Below, piece by piece: positions 10,451 to 19,998 of a stretch of 39,267 nt of DNA. Position 1 is the first letter of the stretch. Each line of letters starts with the position of its first letter. The notes beneath the pieces were generated by a model, which saw only the letters and a list, made by a program, of their open reading frames with translations, was not told the origin of the DNA and did not search any database. The stretch is from Diplocarpon mali (lineage: Eukaryota > Ascomycota > Leotiomycetes > Helotiales > Drepanopezizaceae): the NCBI GenBank assembly GCA_024741835.1, contig JAENRP010000386.1:1-39267 (forward strand), read 5' to 3'. Both the position numbers and the translations under genes were made by a program.

Positions 10451-10886
10451 AAAGTTAAAATGATTAAATAGAGGGTATTATAGAAGTATTAAATAGGAAG
10501 GAAGTCCTTTTATTAAAAAGGGTTTTTAGGCTATAACGCAAGGAATCATACCTCTTATAAAATACAGTAAAGCAAGGAATTATACCTCTTGCAGTACCAA
10601 AGGGTTATAGAGCAAGGAATCATACCTCTTATAATATAGGTTAGCTGAATAGGGAATCATACCTCTTATAAAATACAGTAAAGCAAGGAATTATACCTCT
10701 TGCAGTACCAAAGGGTTATAGAGCAAGGAATCATACCTCTTATAATATAGGTTAGCTGAATAGGGAATCATACCTCCTACTCGCCGATTGCTCGCCTTTT
10801 ACTATAAGTCTTATTCAACTTCCTATTAATAGTTATAGCGCAAGTGCTTTCTAAGGGAAGTTAATAATCTATTATCGGTCTAGCTA
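10451..10886 (-). other. C1 5' leader with TATGATTCC repeats
   Basis: This is untranslated leader of family C. It carries repeated units of the form AAGAGGTATGATTCCTTGC (minus strand) about 37 bp apart, seen also in C2 and C3. In C1 a 111-bp segment of this leader is duplicated (separate entry). Confidence 0.75.
10551..10772 (-). repeat. Perfect 111-bp tandem duplication in C1 leader
   Basis: Bases 10551-10661 and 10662-10772 are identical by eye, starting cctcttataaaatacag and ending gggaatcata. C2 and C3 have a single copy. Because both copies carry the same RIP-altered bases, the duplication happened after mutation of this region. Confidence 0.9.
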
Positions 10887-10898
10887 GGGCTTATAACC
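10887..10898 (-). other. C1 primer-binding site (initiator tRNA-Met half-tRNA type)
   Basis: Directly after the 5' LTR the minus strand reads GGTTATAAGCCC. With one G-to-A step undone it is complementary to the anticodon arm of initiator tRNA-Met (GGGCUCAUAACC). The same site follows the LTRs of C2, C3, E and A. Confidence 0.8.
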
Positions 10899-11093
10899 TA
10901 TTAAGCTTAAGTAAGTCGGCGCAATAAGTAAAGGAGGCTTCTAGAGGTCGATGGTCGATATATTAGTAAGAGTTAGGAAAGGAAGGTTACCCCTTTCTTC
11001 CCTATAGCTATATACGTATTAATATCCTACTGACTAAGCAGTAGGGTCATATAACAATACATCGGAGTAATAGCTATATCACCTATCTTAATA
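10899..11093 (-). repeat. C1 5' LTR (family C, 195 bp)
   Basis: The minus strand starts tattaagatagg (TGTTGAGATGGG before RIP) and ends cttaagcttaata. All five family C LTRs in the window have exactly 195 bp. An inner hairpin, CCTACTG...CAGTAGG, is at 11026-11045. Confidence 0.92.
11026..11045. other. Conserved 7-bp hairpin in family C LTR
   Basis: CCTACTG-actaag-CAGTAGG is a 7-bp stem with a 6-base loop. It is kept in C2's 5' LTR (about 25455-25475) and C3 (about 12655-12675), while surrounding bases are RIP-altered. It may be an RNA structure of the R region; the role is inferred only. Confidence 0.6.
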
Positions 11094-11370
11094 AAGATAG
11101 GAATTATATTAATCTTTAAGCAAATGATATAAAGGCGATTGCACTTATAAAGAATCTATACTTATATAAGCGATCGAAATATATTAATATTGCCTACTAC
11201 TTTATCTGCAACCTTATTATAAAGAATAAGTTATTAATTACCTATATCCTAATTAATCAAATAGTAGTAGATGGATTTATAAAGCTATTAGAGATAATTG
11301 CAAAGTTCAAAGCATTTAAAGATTTACTAGGGTTGCAAAAGATAATAAGGGCTTAATAGGCTTAAGGACG

Positions 11371-11530
11371 ACTCCTAGGCCTACCTTGCGAATTAAGTTA
11401 TATAGTTTTATAAAGGAAAGTTTTTTTTAAATCAACTCTTAGGCTTAGACTGCGAGTTAAGTTATATAGTCTTATAAAGGAACGCTTTTAGGAAATTTAA
11501 CTCCTAGTCCTACCTTGCGAGTAGGATTAG
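11371..11530 (+). repeat. Three ACTCCTAGGCC-type motif copies in C5 3' region
   Basis: Copies start at 11371, 11435 and 11500 (spacing 64 and 65 bp), each reading actcctaggcct...cgaatt or similar, separated by a ttatatagtcttataaagga spacer. Unlike copies inside the polyprotein, these spacings are not multiples of 3, which fits an untranslated region. Confidence 0.85.
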
Positions 11531-11660
11531 TGATTTTAATAGAAGTTGCTATTAATTGATTATTTTTAATTTAAAGAGATACTTAAGAGTTAGATTAGTA
11601 TAAAAGGATAATTATTATTTTCTTAACTATAGGTCAATCGGAATAAGGTCTAAGTAAGGG

Positions 11661-11855
11661 TATTAAGATAAGTAATATAGTTATTACTCTAATATATTAT
11701 CATATAACCCTACTGCTTAATTAATAGGATATTAATATATATATAGCTATAGGGAAGAAAGGGGTAACCTTCCTTCCTTAACTCTTACTAATATATCGAC
11801 CATCGACCTTTAGAAGCCTCCTTTACCTACTGCGCCGACTCACTTAAGCTCAATA
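11661..11855 (+). repeat. C5 3' LTR
   Basis: This LTR is 195 bp, from tattaagataag to aagctcaata, preceded by a purine tract. Its end retains CTCAATA, one step from CTCAACA, the inverse of the TGTTGAG start. Confidence 0.9.
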
Positions 11856-12606
11856 CTTTTAGTATTTAATATAGTAATCACAGCTATTAAACAGTTTTTA
11901 AGTAAGGTTTAATATATTATAAATGCAAGGGAGGTTTAGCTGCTAAGCTAAAGGTGAACTAGTAGTATATTAGTTAAGGGAAGCAAAAGAAGGATCGTCT
12001 TAATTATCGCATTACTTATTACGCGTAGTAAAGGAAATAGAAGGAGGTAGGTCGAAGTCTATAAAGCGCTAAGGGCACGTAAGTAAACCAGAGGGATTTT
12101 AGAGTTTAAGTGCAGGTGTTTTCTCAATTGATCTAAGGATACCTTTAAAGGCGTTTTAAAGGTCTTTTAAATCTCTTTCCTAATCAATTAATTATTAGTA
12201 TATAGAACTCAGCTTACGATTATACCTATTATACTCTTCTAATATAGATATAAGTTAGACTTATAAGGAATCTAATTCAACTTATAATATAGTAACTTTA
12301 AGGCTATTATCGTCGGCTAGTAGGGAGTTGGCAGGAAAGGTACTAGGGGTAATACTGGCACCTCTTTAAGGAGAAGAGCAAAGGGTTTTTAAAGACCTGG
12401 TAATAGGGGGAACTATTCTTTAAGCTTATAATAGGAGCTTAGTAGAGGTCTTCTAGTATATTATTATACTTATTAGGGTTTCGGTCGACTACTAGGAATG
12501 ATATAAATAGATATTATAATGCTATCTCTAGCAAAGGGAAAGAGTTATTAATAATATGACGACTAAGAGTATAACCTCTGCTTAGCACTAGTATATATAC
12601 AAATTA
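11856..12606 (-). mobile_element. Ty3/gypsy D2 fragment: gag 5' part, leader and start of 5' LTR
   Basis: This is collinear with element D 18990-19748 in the same orientation. On the minus strand it holds the 5' LTR edge (12555-12606, tatgacgactaagag), the leader, and gag from about 12416 leftwards. It is cut on the left by C5 (TSD ctttt) and on the right, inside the LTR, by C3. The gag start codon, ATG in D at 19557-19555, is ATA here (12416-12414), a RIP change. D2 is the outermost layer visible and must be older than everything inserted in it. Confidence 0.88.
12555..12606 (-). repeat. D2 5' LTR, first 52 bp (interrupted by C3)
   Basis: This matches the outer 52 bp of the 303-bp D LTR (13619 and 19696 onward). 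Sequence then switches to family C LTR at 12607. The rest of this LTR should lie beyond the right end of C3, outside the window. Confidence 0.85.
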
Positions 12607-12801
12607 TATTGAAATAGGTAATACAGCCATTACTCCGATGTATTATCATATGACCCTACTGCTTAATCAGTAGGATATTGACACGTATATAGCTATAGGG
12701 AAGAAAGGGGTAACCTTCCTTCCTTAACTCTTACTAATATATCGACCATCGACCTTTAGAAGCCTCTTTTACCTACTGCGCCGACTCACTTAAGCTTAAT
12801 A
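12607..12801 (+). repeat. C3 5' LTR
   Basis: This LTR is 195 bp, from tattgaaataggtaat to aagcttaata. GGTTATAAGCC, the tRNA-Met-type primer site, follows immediately (12802-12812). At first it looks like a solo LTR, but the leader continues to 12993 and resumes at 25528. Confidence 0.9.
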
Positions 12802-12993
12802 GGTTATAAGCCTTAGCTAGACCGATAATAGATTATTAACTTCCCTTGGAAAGCACTTGCGCTATAACTATTAGTAAGAAGTTGAATAAGACTTATAGTA
12901 AGAGGCGAGCAATCGGCGAATAGGAGGTATAATTCCCTATTTAGCTAACCTGTATTATAAGAGGTATGATTCCTTACTTTATAACCCCTTTGG
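12802..12993 (+). other. C3 primer site and leader, first part
   Basis: The leader runs ...attataagaggtatgattcc...cccctttgg and stops at the C2 insertion. The next leader bases (tactataagagg) are at 25528. It contains the TATGATTCC repeats of family C and no gene. Confidence 0.85.
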
Positions 12994-13188
12994 TATTGAG
13001 CTTAAGTGAGTCGGCGCAGTAGGTAAAGGAGGCTTCTAGAGGTCGATAGTCGATATATTAGTAAGAGTTAAGGAAGGAAGGTTACCCCTTTCTTTCTTAT
13101 AGTTATATATATATCAATATCCTACTAATTAAGCAATAGGGTTATATAATAATATATCGGAGTAATAGCTATATTACCTATCTTAATA
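12994..13188 (-). repeat. C2 3' LTR
   Basis: This 195-bp LTR starts tattaagataggtaat and ends cttaagctcaata (minus). The bases 13189-13200 read tctaagtagggg on the minus strand, a polypurine tract. Confidence 0.92.
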
Positions 13189-13330
13189 CCCCTACTTAGA
13201 CCTTACTCCAATTAACCTATAGTTAAGGAAAATAATAACTATCCTTTTGCGCTAATCTAACTCTTAGGTATCTCTTTAAATTAAAAATAATCAATTAATA
13301 GCAACCTCTATTGAAATTACTAACCCTACT
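13189..13330 (-). other. C2 3' untranslated region with polypurine tract
   Basis: This is AT-rich, collinear with C5 11530-11660. The purine tract AAGTAGGGG abuts the 3' LTR. No reading frame is seen. Confidence 0.75.
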
Positions 13331-13490
13331 TATAAGGTAGGACTAAGAGTCAAATTTCCTAAAAGCGTTCCTTTATAAGACTATATAACTTAACTCGCGG
13401 TCTAGGCCTAGGAGTCGATTTAAAAACTTTCCTTTATAAGACTATATAACCTAACTTATAAGGCAGGCCTAGGAGTTGTCCTTAAGCTTA
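13331..13490 (-). repeat. Three motif copies in C2 3' region
   Basis: Motif ends (agt on plus) are at 13348, 13413 and 13474, spacing 65 and 61 bp. They match the three copies of C5; a 3-bp T-tract length change explains 64 versus 61. The middle copy, tcgcggtctaggcctaggagt, is the best preserved. Confidence 0.85.
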
Positions 13491-13618
13491 CTAAGCCTCT
13501 ACTATCTTCTATAATCCTAGCATATCTTTAAATGCTTTAAACTTTATAACTATCTTTAATAGCTTTATAAATCCATTTGCTACTATTCGATCAGTTGAAA
13601 TATAGGTAATTGACAACT
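13491..13618 (-). pseudogene. C2 RNase H, C-terminal part (beyond the D insertion)
   Basis: On the minus strand this is the tail of RNase H, FIKLLKIVIKFKAFKDMLGL-like, equal to C5 11249-11340. Ile/Leu replace Thr/Pro of the usual ADGFTKPL motif by RIP. It joins the part at 19999-20470 once D and one caact are removed. Confidence 0.75.
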
Positions 13619-13921
13619 TGTGACGACTGGGAGTATAACCTCTGCTCGGCACTGATATATATACGAATCATATAGCAATGCCAATAGAACGTCTTAGTAA
13701 TGACTTAGAATCAATAATTATAGAGCCCTAAAGGAGTAGAAGGGTATAGTATATATATATAAAGAAAAGAGGGTCATTTGCTTAAGGAGAGCTGAACCGG
13801 ATGCCAATTAAGGGTAACTCGGTTTATAGCCTATATTAAGATTGCGCTAAGCTGTAACCGAACTGAGTATAAACTGGGTATAAACTAGGGTATAACCTAT
13901 ATATAGTAATAATCTGTTATA
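13619..13921 (-). repeat. Element D 3' LTR (left)
   Basis: This LTR is 303 bp, from tgtgacgactgggag to aatctgttata. It contains a tatatatatataaag stretch (about 13750-13765) and direct repeats of the aaactgggtata type near 13870-13890. Confidence 0.93.
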
Positions 13922-13945
13922 TTACCCCTCCTCTTAAAAAAAGCT
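13922..13945 (-). other. Element D polypurine tract
   Basis: The plus-strand ttacccctcctcttaaaa is the complement of TTTTAAGAGGAGGGG, a classic polypurine tract directly upstream of the 3' LTR. It overlaps the end of the polyprotein frame (SFFQEEG). Confidence 0.85.
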
Positions 13946-14290
13946 TATCCTTAAGCGTCTAACTATAGGTTTATTATCACCTATTTTATTATAATCATCT
14001 ATATTATCAGTATAGGCCTATATTTGATTAAGAAGCCTTGCAAGCGGGCTTAAGAGGTCTAGATTTTCTAAATGAAATTCGTAAAGCTTAAAAGGCATAT
14101 ATATAAAATTAGAGGCTAGGTACTATTCTAAATCAATATTGCAGCCAACTTATAAGGCGTAGTACGTAAGCGTACCAGCTTGCTTTCGTATAGTAAGTAG
14201 GCTCTCTACTTCGAATTCTTATTCTCTTATAATATTAATAGCAAAAGGGGGTTTATTCACTTGACTATCTAAAGGGGTATTAGGGTCCTT
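13940..14290 (-). pseudogene. Element D chromodomain and polyprotein C-terminus
   Basis: Downstream of integrase on the minus strand is QEFEVESLLTIRKQAGTLTYYAL-VGCN (about 14225-14155), followed by EQYLASNFIYMPFKLYEFHLENLDLL. This is the fungal gypsy chromodomain pattern [EW]EVE.I...R......YLVKW.GY...WEP..NL...L.EFH. Conserved aromatic cage residues are partly lost by RIP. The frame ends in LRISFFQEEG at the purine tract. Known chromoviral chromodomains bind H3K9-methylated chromatin and steer integration there. Confidence 0.78.
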
Positions 14291-15560
14291 TTAAAGGTAA
14301 CTTAGGTAGAAGATATTATATACCTTTATAGAGTTAGGTAGCTTTAGTTAGTATAAATTAAACACTTTCTTTACTATCTTAAATAGGCTAGTTCTAAGGA
14401 AGCTGAGCTTTTTAAAAGGCCTATCTATAGGGTAGGAGCGTATATCTAAGTATACCTAATCGCCGACTTCGAAAGTAGTAAGGCGGCAAGAGGTATTAAT
14501 GGCGTTTCGCATACGTTCTTAGGCCTTAAGGATATGAGATTTAGCAAAGGTTTAAGCTCTATAATATCTTGCGGAGTACTTAAGGGCGTCTTATCGATTA
14601 AGTTTTTAAAAAAGGGACTCCGAATTAGGTATATTAAGCTTCTAGTCCTAATTAGTACATAGGGCGTACCTATGCACTACTTTAAATAGCAATAAGCCAC
14701 TAAAGGAGTTATAAGGGAGAGTTAGCTAGGCGAAATCCATTATTAGTAAGAATTCGCTCCAATTATCTTAATAGTAACTAATAAAGGGGCAGAGGCATTG
14801 CGTAAGGTACTAATTGTAATTCTTAGTTTAGCTGTCGGTTTCTAGGTAGTAGGCCGAACTAAAGGTTAGTTTCGTACTTAAAATAGAGGTAAAAGCTTTC
14901 TAAAAGCTTAAGATGAATTAAGGGCCTTGGTTTAAGGTGATTATTAAAGGGAAACCAAAGTAGCAATATATATAGTATATATAGAGTTAGGCTAACTAAT
15001 GTAAATCGGTAGTCTTTCGGCAGGGTATTAAGATTGCCTACTTATTAAACTGATTAATAATTATAAAAACGTTATTATAGTTATGCTTATCTTTATTAAA
15101 ACTTATATAATCTATAGTTATATGCTCCTAAGGTCGGCTTAGTACTAGGAAGGGTTGGAGTAGACTAGGTTTTTTATTTTAAGGAACTTTACTTTGTCTA
15201 TAGGTATAGCAGTTCTTATAATACTAGGAAACGTATTAGTATAGATTCGGCTAATGATACTATAAGAAGAGGAGCTAATAGGTTTTGCATACGCTTAAAT
15301 GCGTAGTAGCAATTTAATTATAGACCTCTTATATAAGTAGTATATAAAGGTAATTTATATCTAGTACTACTAGTTTACCTTAATAGAGAAGCAAATCTCC
15401 TTCTATTATCCAAAGGTTAGCCTTAATTGGGGCTATATCGGACCTATTTTAGAGGGCTGCCTGGCGATAGACTTAGTAAGGCTTGTATTATCGATTAGCA
15501 GCTAGTACTTAGTCGATAATATAGAAAGTAAGGGAGAAGGCCGAAACCTCTTTAATAGAG
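14291..15560 (-). pseudogene. Element D integrase
   Basis: On the minus strand the region after RNase H reads through the integrase. Parts seen are LLLYQGKLVVLDI- (zinc-binding N-part, about 15380), a KDYRFTLVS / TKLTFSSAYYLETDSQTKN stretch (about 15020-14840), QYLTQCLCPFISYYQDN-SEFLLIMDFAQLT (about 14815-14730) and a C-terminal GDQVYLDIRSYPI (about 14475-14435). The stretch with AYYLETDSQTKN corresponds to the FSTAYHPQTDGQTE motif of Ty3 integrases. His, Pro, Gly and Asp replacements fit RIP. Confidence 0.8.
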
Positions 15561-15689
15561 ACTAGGTTCTTAGCTATAGTCTATTCGCAAAGCTATTCGA
15601 AGAGGATTTAAGGGTCAATCTGATCCTAGCGTAATAATATTATAAGGCGGTTATTGCGTTTTATTATATTCTGATTATCTAACTTATTA

Positions 15690-16050
15690 ATATAGCAAGT
15701 TAGGGCGTCGGCGAAAGGGTTTTTAAAGCTAGGTCGGTAGGTAATTGTAAAGTCGTATTTAAAGAAAAGCTCAGCCTAGCAGGCCTATTAAGAACTGAGG
15801 TTTTTTATAGTTATGAAGTACTTAAGTGCTTTATAGTTTATATATATTACAATTCGGTAGGGTGCTTCTATAAGCTCGGCTTTGAAATGGCCAAATGATC
15901 GAATAATAGCTAGTATCTCCTTATTATATATAGCGTAGTTCAGCTCGGCTAGTGCTATAGTCTTATTATAGTAGGCAATTAGGAGCCATTCGGACCTATA
16001 TTGCTGCGATAATACAAAGGCGATTATACTATTAGAGGCATTGGTTTCTA
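15690..16050 (-). pseudogene. Element D RNase H domain
   Basis: The minus strand reads LETNASNSIIAFVLSQQ (about 16045-15995), the TDAS...G.VLSQ motif of Ty3 RNase H, with Asp to Asn. It continues NKTIALAELNYAIYNKEILAIIRSF (about 15970-15890; the ...E.NY...DKELLAI motif) and YINYKALKYF (DHKAL-YF). It ends with FKNPFADALT (about 15715-15690). One frame runs through almost without stops. Confidence 0.85.
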
Positions 16051-16099
16051 ATATATAAGAGAGGTCTTACCTATAGTACTAAAGGATTAAGGTATATAT

Positions 16100-17100
16100 A
16101 AGAGCTTCTTATAACTATAGGAAGCTCTGCTCGCATTTGGAGGTGAATTAGAAGGGAATATTATTCTTAGTAAGGTGCACTAAAGGGGCGGTAATAAGAC
16201 TATAGTCTTAAATAAAACGATAATAAAAGTTGTAAAAACTAAGGAATGACTAAATACCCTTTATAGTAGAGGGGTAGGTCCAATTCTCTACTATTACTAC
16301 CTTATTAGGGTTAATCCAAACGCCTTTAGTAGTGATTATAAAGCCAAGGTACTTAGTCTTTATAATATTAAACTTATACTTCTTTAGGTCGGCCTGCAGT
16401 CTTGCATCTGATAATCGCTAAAGAACCCGTTTTATATACGATTTATAGTCAAGTCGGTTAGTAGAGTAAATAAAGATATTATTTAAGTAGGCTATATAAA
16501 AATTATTAAGGTAATCGAAAAGGACGTCGTTTATATACCTTTAATAGGTTGCAAGGCTATTAGTAAGGCCAAAGGGGAGCACCTTGCACTTATACGCGCT
16601 ATACCGAGTTCTAAAAGTGGTAAGCTCTTTAAAGTCAGGGTCTATTCGGATCTGGTAAAAAGCTTACTATATATTAAGCTTTATAAAAATCTAGGCGCTA
16701 GCTAATCAAGCTAGGATCTTATCGATTAATAGTAGAGGGTATCGATCTTTATAAGTAAGGTTATTAAGCATATAGTAGTTAATATAGAATCGTAAGGAGC
16801 CATTGGCCTTTTTTATAAATAGTACCAGCGCAGCATAAGGGGCAGAGGAGGCCTTGATAAACCCTTTATTAAGGTTATTAATAAGGTACGCCTTTACTAT
16901 TTCTAGCTTAGGTATAGATATCTTATATAAGGGGGAGTATTAAAGGGCCTTTTGAGCACCTTTGGCTATAAGCTCGATTTTATAATCGTAGGGTCGATAG
17001 GGCAGCAGCGTATTAGAAGCAGCTTTCGAGAATATATATCGATACTCCTTATAAGCGGCTGGGATCGGTTTCTTAGTTGGTTTAAGGGAGGCAGTTAAAA
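16100..17100 (-). pseudogene. Element D reverse transcriptase
   Basis: On the minus strand, YINDVLFDYLNNFYIAYLNN (about 16535-16478) is the FINDVL...YLDDILIYS motif. The catalytic box at 16489-16478 reads Tyr-Leu-Asn-Asn in place of Tyr-Leu-Asp-Asp. LQADLKKYKFNI and TKYLGFIITTKGV-INPNKV (about 16390-16310) follow, as in all Ty3/gypsy RTs. Upstream, LLIDKILA and a NLPLVNGS-type palm region are visible near 16700-16760. The enzyme is inactive as written. Confidence 0.87.
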
Positions 17101-18090
17101 TAGCGACTGAGACCTTTTTATTATAATATCGGTTTAAGAGAGAATCGGTTTCGCATTATTAGGTCTAACTTTCTTAATTATCTTAAATCAATCGATTAAT
17201 TTTATAAAATAAGGTATTAAAGAGCTTTACGCCTTATTAGTTCTTAGCTATTATATAAAAGGTATAGGATGAAATTGCGCATATATTTAAAGAAGAAAGG
17301 AGGATTTTGCACTTTGCTATTTATTTGCAAGTGCATTTCAGGATTGAAATAGGAGAGGGAGCTAAGTTAGGCTTAATCGCATTAAGCTCCTACTTTATAA
17401 TTAATATATTATAAGAGTAGTCCTTAGTAAAGGTATTACCTTTGACTTAGAGTAGAGTTAGGGTAGAATTAGTAAAAGAGTGTTTAATTAGAATAGGAGG
17501 TGATTTAAGAGGGAGTTAGGAAAGGGCTTCCTAGCATCGAGCTTCATACTTAGAAAGGGACTATTCTAATACTATATTATATCGAATTGCATTTCGCTAA
17601 TAGTATTGATTTAAGTTTTGCCATTTAGTATTAGTGATTTTGATATTCCTTGCGAAAGAGATAGTAGGAGGGTAGGAATCGGGCTAGGTCAGCTTGCGAA
17701 AAGCATAATTAATAGAAACTTTATACTCCTTAAGCTAAGCTCTTCTTAAAATCACTCTATAGTTGCTAAGGTTGGTAATAAGAAAGGGAGTAAAAGATTG
17801 AATTCGCTAATTGATATATAGATTAAGTAGTATATAATAAGTGATAGTACTACCTTAAGAACTATTATATCCCTTAACTAAGAAGGGTATAGGGAGTATG
17901 AGAATCAAAGGTTTAAGGAAAGAAGATAAAGATTTAAGTAACGCTAAATCAATTAAAGCATACCTATTAGCGCCTATATCGATTAATACTAATACTTTAT
18001 AAGAGATACTATTCTTTAAAAGTAGGATCTGTTTTATTATTAAATCGCTATTAAAGAGGTTTCTTAAATTAAGGTATTATATATTATAAA
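17101..18090 (-). pseudogene. Element D protease and gag-pol linker region
   Basis: This minus-strand stretch between gag and RT should encode the aspartic protease. I see long, moderately open frames but no convincing D[ST]GA motif; RIP would turn it into NSGA or similar. The assignment rests on position in the element. Confidence 0.45.
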
Positions 18091-19557
18091 GTGCGCTTAA
18101 GAAGGAGGCTTTACTTAAGCAGGGGCGTTTCCCTTAGGAGTCAAAGGGGAAAGGGGAGCGCTACTATTATCTTATTCAGCCTTAAGGTCCTCCTCTTTAT
18201 TGCTACTCTATCCTTAGCCATTATTATACTTAAGCTTATTAACGCAAGAGCTATAATACCTAAGAGTAATAGAGGGGGATTTCGGCCGTTTATTAAACTG
18301 ATTTTTTCGATCAGCTAAAGGGAGAGCGCTAAGGGTATCAGTCTAGCGTAGAAGAAACAAAGGGGATCTAGACTTAGCGAAACTAAGGGCAAGGGTGCTA
18401 TTCTAAGGTCGATTTAGATACAATTTAGAAAAGTTTCTTAATAAGGGATTTAATTTATTATTATCTCCTTATTAGGTAGGCTTACTAAGATTAGGCTTAG
18501 CCTTAGTACTTGATTTATCTCTATATTATATTTGACTATATAGCATCCTCTTAACACGCTATCTAGCGTCTTCTTATTAGATAGCAGTAACCTACTTATT
18601 TAATATCCTAGTCTTATGCTACTTTTATATAAAGGGGGTTCGGAGGCATTTTAGGATTTTCTCCTTAAGGGCGCTATAAAGCCGACCGTTATCATCGATC
18701 TTTGCTATAGCGGCTAGTTAGGAGAACTTAAGGTAGAATTCCTAAAAAGACTTATTGGCCTTTATATAAAGGGTAGTAAACTCGATCTCGGCTTCTTTAT
18801 ATTCCGCTAGGTCAGCTAAGAACTTAGCAAGTTAACTTACTAGGGTTTCGGCGGTAATTTGGGCATCCTTATTAAGTACCTAAGGGGTCAGCTAGTCCTT
18901 AGCTATACCCTTAGTCTAATCTAAAACGTAGTTAAGCTAGGCCTATTCCTTATAGAAGTAAGGGTAGTAAAGCTTTAAATTGTTAAATATATAGGCCTTT
19001 TAGTATTTAGCGTAGTAATTATAGCCATTAGATAGTTTCTAAGTGAGGTTTAGTATATTATAAATATAAGGGAGGTTTAACTACTAAGCCAGAGGTAAAC
19101 TGGTAGTATATTAGTCGGGAGAAGTAGAAGAAGGATCGTCTTAGTTATCGCGTCGCTTACTGCGCGTAGTAAAGGAAATAGGAGGTAGGTCGAAGTCTAC
19201 AGAGTATTAAGGGCGCGTAGGTAAACTAGAGGTATTTTAGAGTTTAAGTGCAGGTGTTTTCTCAATTGATCTTAGGATACCTTTAAAAGCGCTTTAAAGG
19301 TCATCTAGATCTCTTTCTTAATCGATCAATTGTTAGTATATAGAATTCAGCTTACGGCTATACCTATTACGCTTGTCTGCTATAGATATAAGGCGTACTT
19401 ATAAGGAGTCTAGTTCGGCTTATAATATAGTAACTTTAGGGCTATCGTCGTCAGCTGGTAGGGAGTTGGCAAGAAAGGTACCAGGGGTGATACTAGCACC
19501 TTTCTAAAGGGAAGGAAAGCGAGGGGTCTTTGAAGACTGAGTGATAAGGGGAACCAT
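18091..19557 (-). pseudogene. Element D gag
   Basis: The start is the minus-strand ATG at 19557-19555 (MVPLITQSSKTPRF...), intact here but ATA in D2. A Ser/Asp-rich N-terminus precedes a retrotransposon gag core: LNYVLD-TKGIAKD-LTP (about 18920-18870), LAKFLADLAEYKEAEIEF (about 18835-18780) and FYLKFSQLAAIAKIDDNGR (about 18745-18685). This matches the capsid region of fungal gypsy gags. A zinc knuckle would be expected near 18200-18400 and is not clear. The open frame at 18091-18318 on the plus strand is antisense. Confidence 0.8.
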
Positions 19558-19695
19558 TCTTTAAGCTTATAGTAAGAGCTTAGTATAGGTCTTTTAGTAT
19601 ATTATTATACTCGTTAGGGTTTCGGTCGACTATTAGGAATAATATAAATAGATATTATAATACTATCTCTAGCGAAGCGAAAGAGTTATTAATAA
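19558..19695 (-). other. Element D leader
   Basis: This leader lies between the 5' LTR and the gag ATG. The primer site should begin at 19695 (ttattaataactc, minus) but I cannot match it to a tRNA. Confidence 0.5.
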
Positions 19696-19998
19696 TATAA
19701 TAACTAGGAGTATAACCTTTGCTTAGCATTGATATATATACAAATTATATAGTAATACTAATAGAATATCTTAGTAATAACTTAGAATTAATAATTATAA
19801 AGCCCTAAAGGAGTGGAAGGGCATAGTATATATATATAAAGAAAAGAGGGTCACCCGCTTAGGGAGAGCCGAACCGGATGCCAACCAGGGGTAACCCGGT
19901 TTATAGCCTATACTAAGATTGCGCTAAGCCGTAACCGAACCGGGTACGAACTAGGTACAAACCGGGGTATAACCCATATATAGTGACAATCCGTCATA
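19696..19998 (-). repeat. Element D 5' LTR (right)
   Basis: This 303-bp LTR starts tataataactaggag (TGTGACGACTGGGAG after RIP) and ends gacaatccgtcata, followed by TSD caact. Its inner part keeps more CCGG-type bases than the left LTR. Confidence 0.93.

Larger units (their letters stand above)
1..11093 (-). mobile_element. Ty1/copia element C1 (family C), 5' part, interrupted by element A
   Basis: C1 is read on the minus strand. Its 5' LTR is 10899-11093, then come the leader, gag (about 10450 to 9340) and the gag/protease junction. Element A (465-9334) interrupts it, and the protease continues from 464 to the window edge, so integrase, RT and the 3' LTR lie off the left end. It is closely similar to C2 (23417-25522), which carries the same site uninterrupted at about 23880-23890. 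C1 is itself inserted in another family C copy, C5: bases from 11094 on are C5 RNase H sequence in plus orientation. The expected TSD aagat (11094-11098) cannot be checked because the other end is outside the window. Confidence 0.9.
11094..11855 (+). mobile_element. Ty1/copia C5 (family C), 3' end with RNase H tail and 3' LTR
   Basis: This is a plus-oriented family C copy cut at its left by C1, so most of it lies outside the window. It begins in RNase H sequence (reverse-complement match to 20150-19999 and 13613-13490). The frame at 11249-11340 gives the tail VVDGFIKLLEIIAKFKAFKDLLGLQ, the copia end normally read as ADGFTKPL. Three motif repeats, a polypurine tract (aagtaaggg, 11652-11660) and a complete 195-bp LTR (11661-11855) follow. 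The TSD ctttt at 11856-11860 belongs to D2 gag sequence, so C5 inserted in D2. Confidence 0.88.
13619..19998 (-). mobile_element. Ty3/gypsy chromodomain element D, complete, nested in C2
   Basis: D is 6380 bp with two 303-bp LTRs (13619-13921, 19696-19998). The ends are TGTGACG...CGTCATA (CGTCACA before RIP) and the TSD is caact (13614-13618, 19999-20003). A purine tract (minus strand AAGAGGAGGGG) adjoins the left LTR, so it reads right to left: gag, RT, RNase H, integrase, chromodomain. Domain order RT-RH-IN and the chromodomain tail mark it as a Ty3/gypsy chromovirus. All frames are RIP-broken. The empty target site is seen in C5 near 11241-11255. Confidence 0.93.

Noticed and set aside
10551..10790. 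Possible CRISPR-like array (regularly spaced gcaaggaatcatacctctt)
   Set aside because: The units are few, imperfect and part of a retrotransposon leader in a eukaryote-type sequence; no cas genes are present.
12607..12801. Solo LTR of family C
   Set aside because: A primer site and leader follow it, and the leader continues at 25528, so it is the 5' LTR of C3.
11094..13618. Large inverted repeat (about 0.6 kb arms) around 12 kb that looks like an inverted duplication or palindrome
   Set aside because: The arms are the 3' ends of two separate family C copies, C5 (plus) and C2 (minus). Both stop exactly at their LTR ends, and the bases between are D2 and the start of C3. TSDs explain the joints.
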